From Flavobacteriales bacterium (GTDB taxonomy: Bacteria; Bacteroidota; Bacteroidia; Flavobacteriales_D; Crocinitomicaceae): 59,893 nucleotides of DNA. Positions within the stretch are counted from its first letter, which is position 1. Every line of letters begins with the position of its first letter. Shown here piece by piece: positions 59,581 to 59,893 of this stretch. The DNA is taken from contig JADFAL010000020.1 of NCBI GenBank assembly GCA_015665275.1, forward strand, positions 8,020 through 67,912. Direction: 5' to 3'. The notes under the pieces are model-generated. The model was not told the DNA's origin. It saw only the letters and a program-made list of their open reading frames with translations, and ran no database searches. Both the position numbers and the translations under genes were made by a program.

Positions 59581-59893
59581 TTAGCGGTTAGGGGCGTTTG
59601 GAATATGCGTTATATTCTTGTTGCGCTCGTTATCGCGACTTTTTCTTCGTCCTCTAAAGAACAAAAGCAGGTTTACGAAAAGCATAATACCTAGATAAAT
59701 AGAGAATCCTCCGAGTTTCTTGCTCAATGCTTCAATCGTCTCTTGAGCAGATGTAGGTTCCGTAGACATCTTCAGAATAAGAAGGGCGAAGCCAATGTTG
59801 AGAAGATAAAATCCCATTTCAAACAAGCGATTGGTAGAAAATGCAATGTCTTCTTTGCCATGGAAAATATCCAACATAAACACGCGTCCGTTC
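59581..59893 (-). CDS. Membrane protein, 5' end beyond the window (partial)
   Basis: The frame is open to the right edge, so at least 103 residues are seen and the true start lies outside. The visible part has RVFMLDIFHGKEDIAFSTNR, then two hydrophobic helices (MGFYLLNIGFALLILKM and FSIYLGIMLFVNLLLFF) around a helical linker TSAQETIEALSKKLGG, and a basic, Asn-rich end (RGRRKSRDNERNKN). A GTG at 59883 and an ATG soon after could be misread as the start. Not recognised, possibly a conserved Flavobacteriales membrane protein. Confidence 0.6.
   Translation of the reverse strand, partial: NGRVFMLDIFHGKEDIAFSTNRLFEMGFYLLNIGFALLILKMSTEPTSAQETIEALSKKLGGFSIYLGIMLFVNLLLFFRGRRKSRDNERNKNITHIPNAPNR

Noticed and set aside
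1-59893. CRISPR array, tRNA, rRNA, insertion sequence or prophage
   Set aside because: No spaced direct repeats of the right size, no cloverleaf or rRNA segments, and no transposase, integrase or phage protein were recognised in reading both strands.

Overview
The window looks like a stretch of chromosome from a Bacteroidota bacterium, most likely order Flavobacteriales (family not resolved). The grounds are: promoter-like boxes of the Bacteroidota form TAnnTTTG in front of many genes and almost no Shine-Dalgarno sequences; class III glutamine synthetase; type B ribosomal protein L31; a Rho factor with a long Asn/Asp/Arg/Gly-rich insertion; secreted proteins with C-terminal type IX secretion (T9SS) sorting domains and a PorT-like T9SS protein; menaquinone genes (menB, ubiE/menE-type methyltransferase); and a GNAT/PlsC acyltransferase pair like the glycine-lipid synthases of Bacteroides. 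Kdo and heptose genes plus Mpl indicate a Gram-negative envelope with meso-DAP peptidoglycan. I see no rRNA, tRNA, CRISPR array, prophage or insertion sequence; base composition looks even throughout.

Layout. 1-5.6 kb: end of an M16 peptidase, a T9SS cargo protein paired with a diheme peroxidase, a GNAT enzyme and glutamine synthetase III. 5.6-13.3 kb: two minus-strand envelope genes, rpmE2, then a tight three-gene operon (WG-repeat protein, TonB-like anchored protein, AAC(3)-fold protein), then menB and a lipoprotein. 13.3-19 kb: mostly minus-strand genes (LysM/M23 peptidase, an outer-membrane protein, 3-hydroxybutyryl-CoA dehydrogenase, a T9SS protein) and two small plus-strand genes. 19-26.6 kb: phosphoesterase, TerB-like/hydrolase pair, then an apparent operon of lipoprotein, KdsC-like phosphatase, lysine-ketoglutarate-reductase-like enzyme, UMF1 transporter and small membrane proteins. 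26.6-29.8 kb: minus-strand DAO oxidase, gcvT and an MtfA/SEC-C protease. 29.9-38.8 kb: a 1918-residue secreted repeat protein whose 3' end overlaps an ApbE lipoprotein gene, followed by a four-helix membrane protein and mpl. 39-48.2 kb: small genes, rho, a dicarboxylate symporter, an OmpA-domain protein, an SRPBCC protein and uvrA. 48.2-51.3 kb: a 522-bp structured gap, an ECF sigma factor and the lipid acyltransferase pair. 51.5-59.9 kb: a long plus-strand run of aminotransferase, heptose kinase, TrkH, ubiE, porT-like gene, FAD protein, outer-membrane protein, and a truncated membrane protein at the edge.

The items most worth a second look are the giant repeat protein with its overlapping apbE; several arrays of heptanucleotide repeats (26.2-26.7 kb and 49.5 kb) that sit at gene ends and run into coding sequence; the WG/TonB-like/AAC(3) operon; the OmpA protein with an unrecognised Cys-rich C-terminal half; and the gap upstream of the sigma factor with an extra promoter-like box and two tiny reading frames. 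All functional calls rest on motif recognition by eye; no database search was run.
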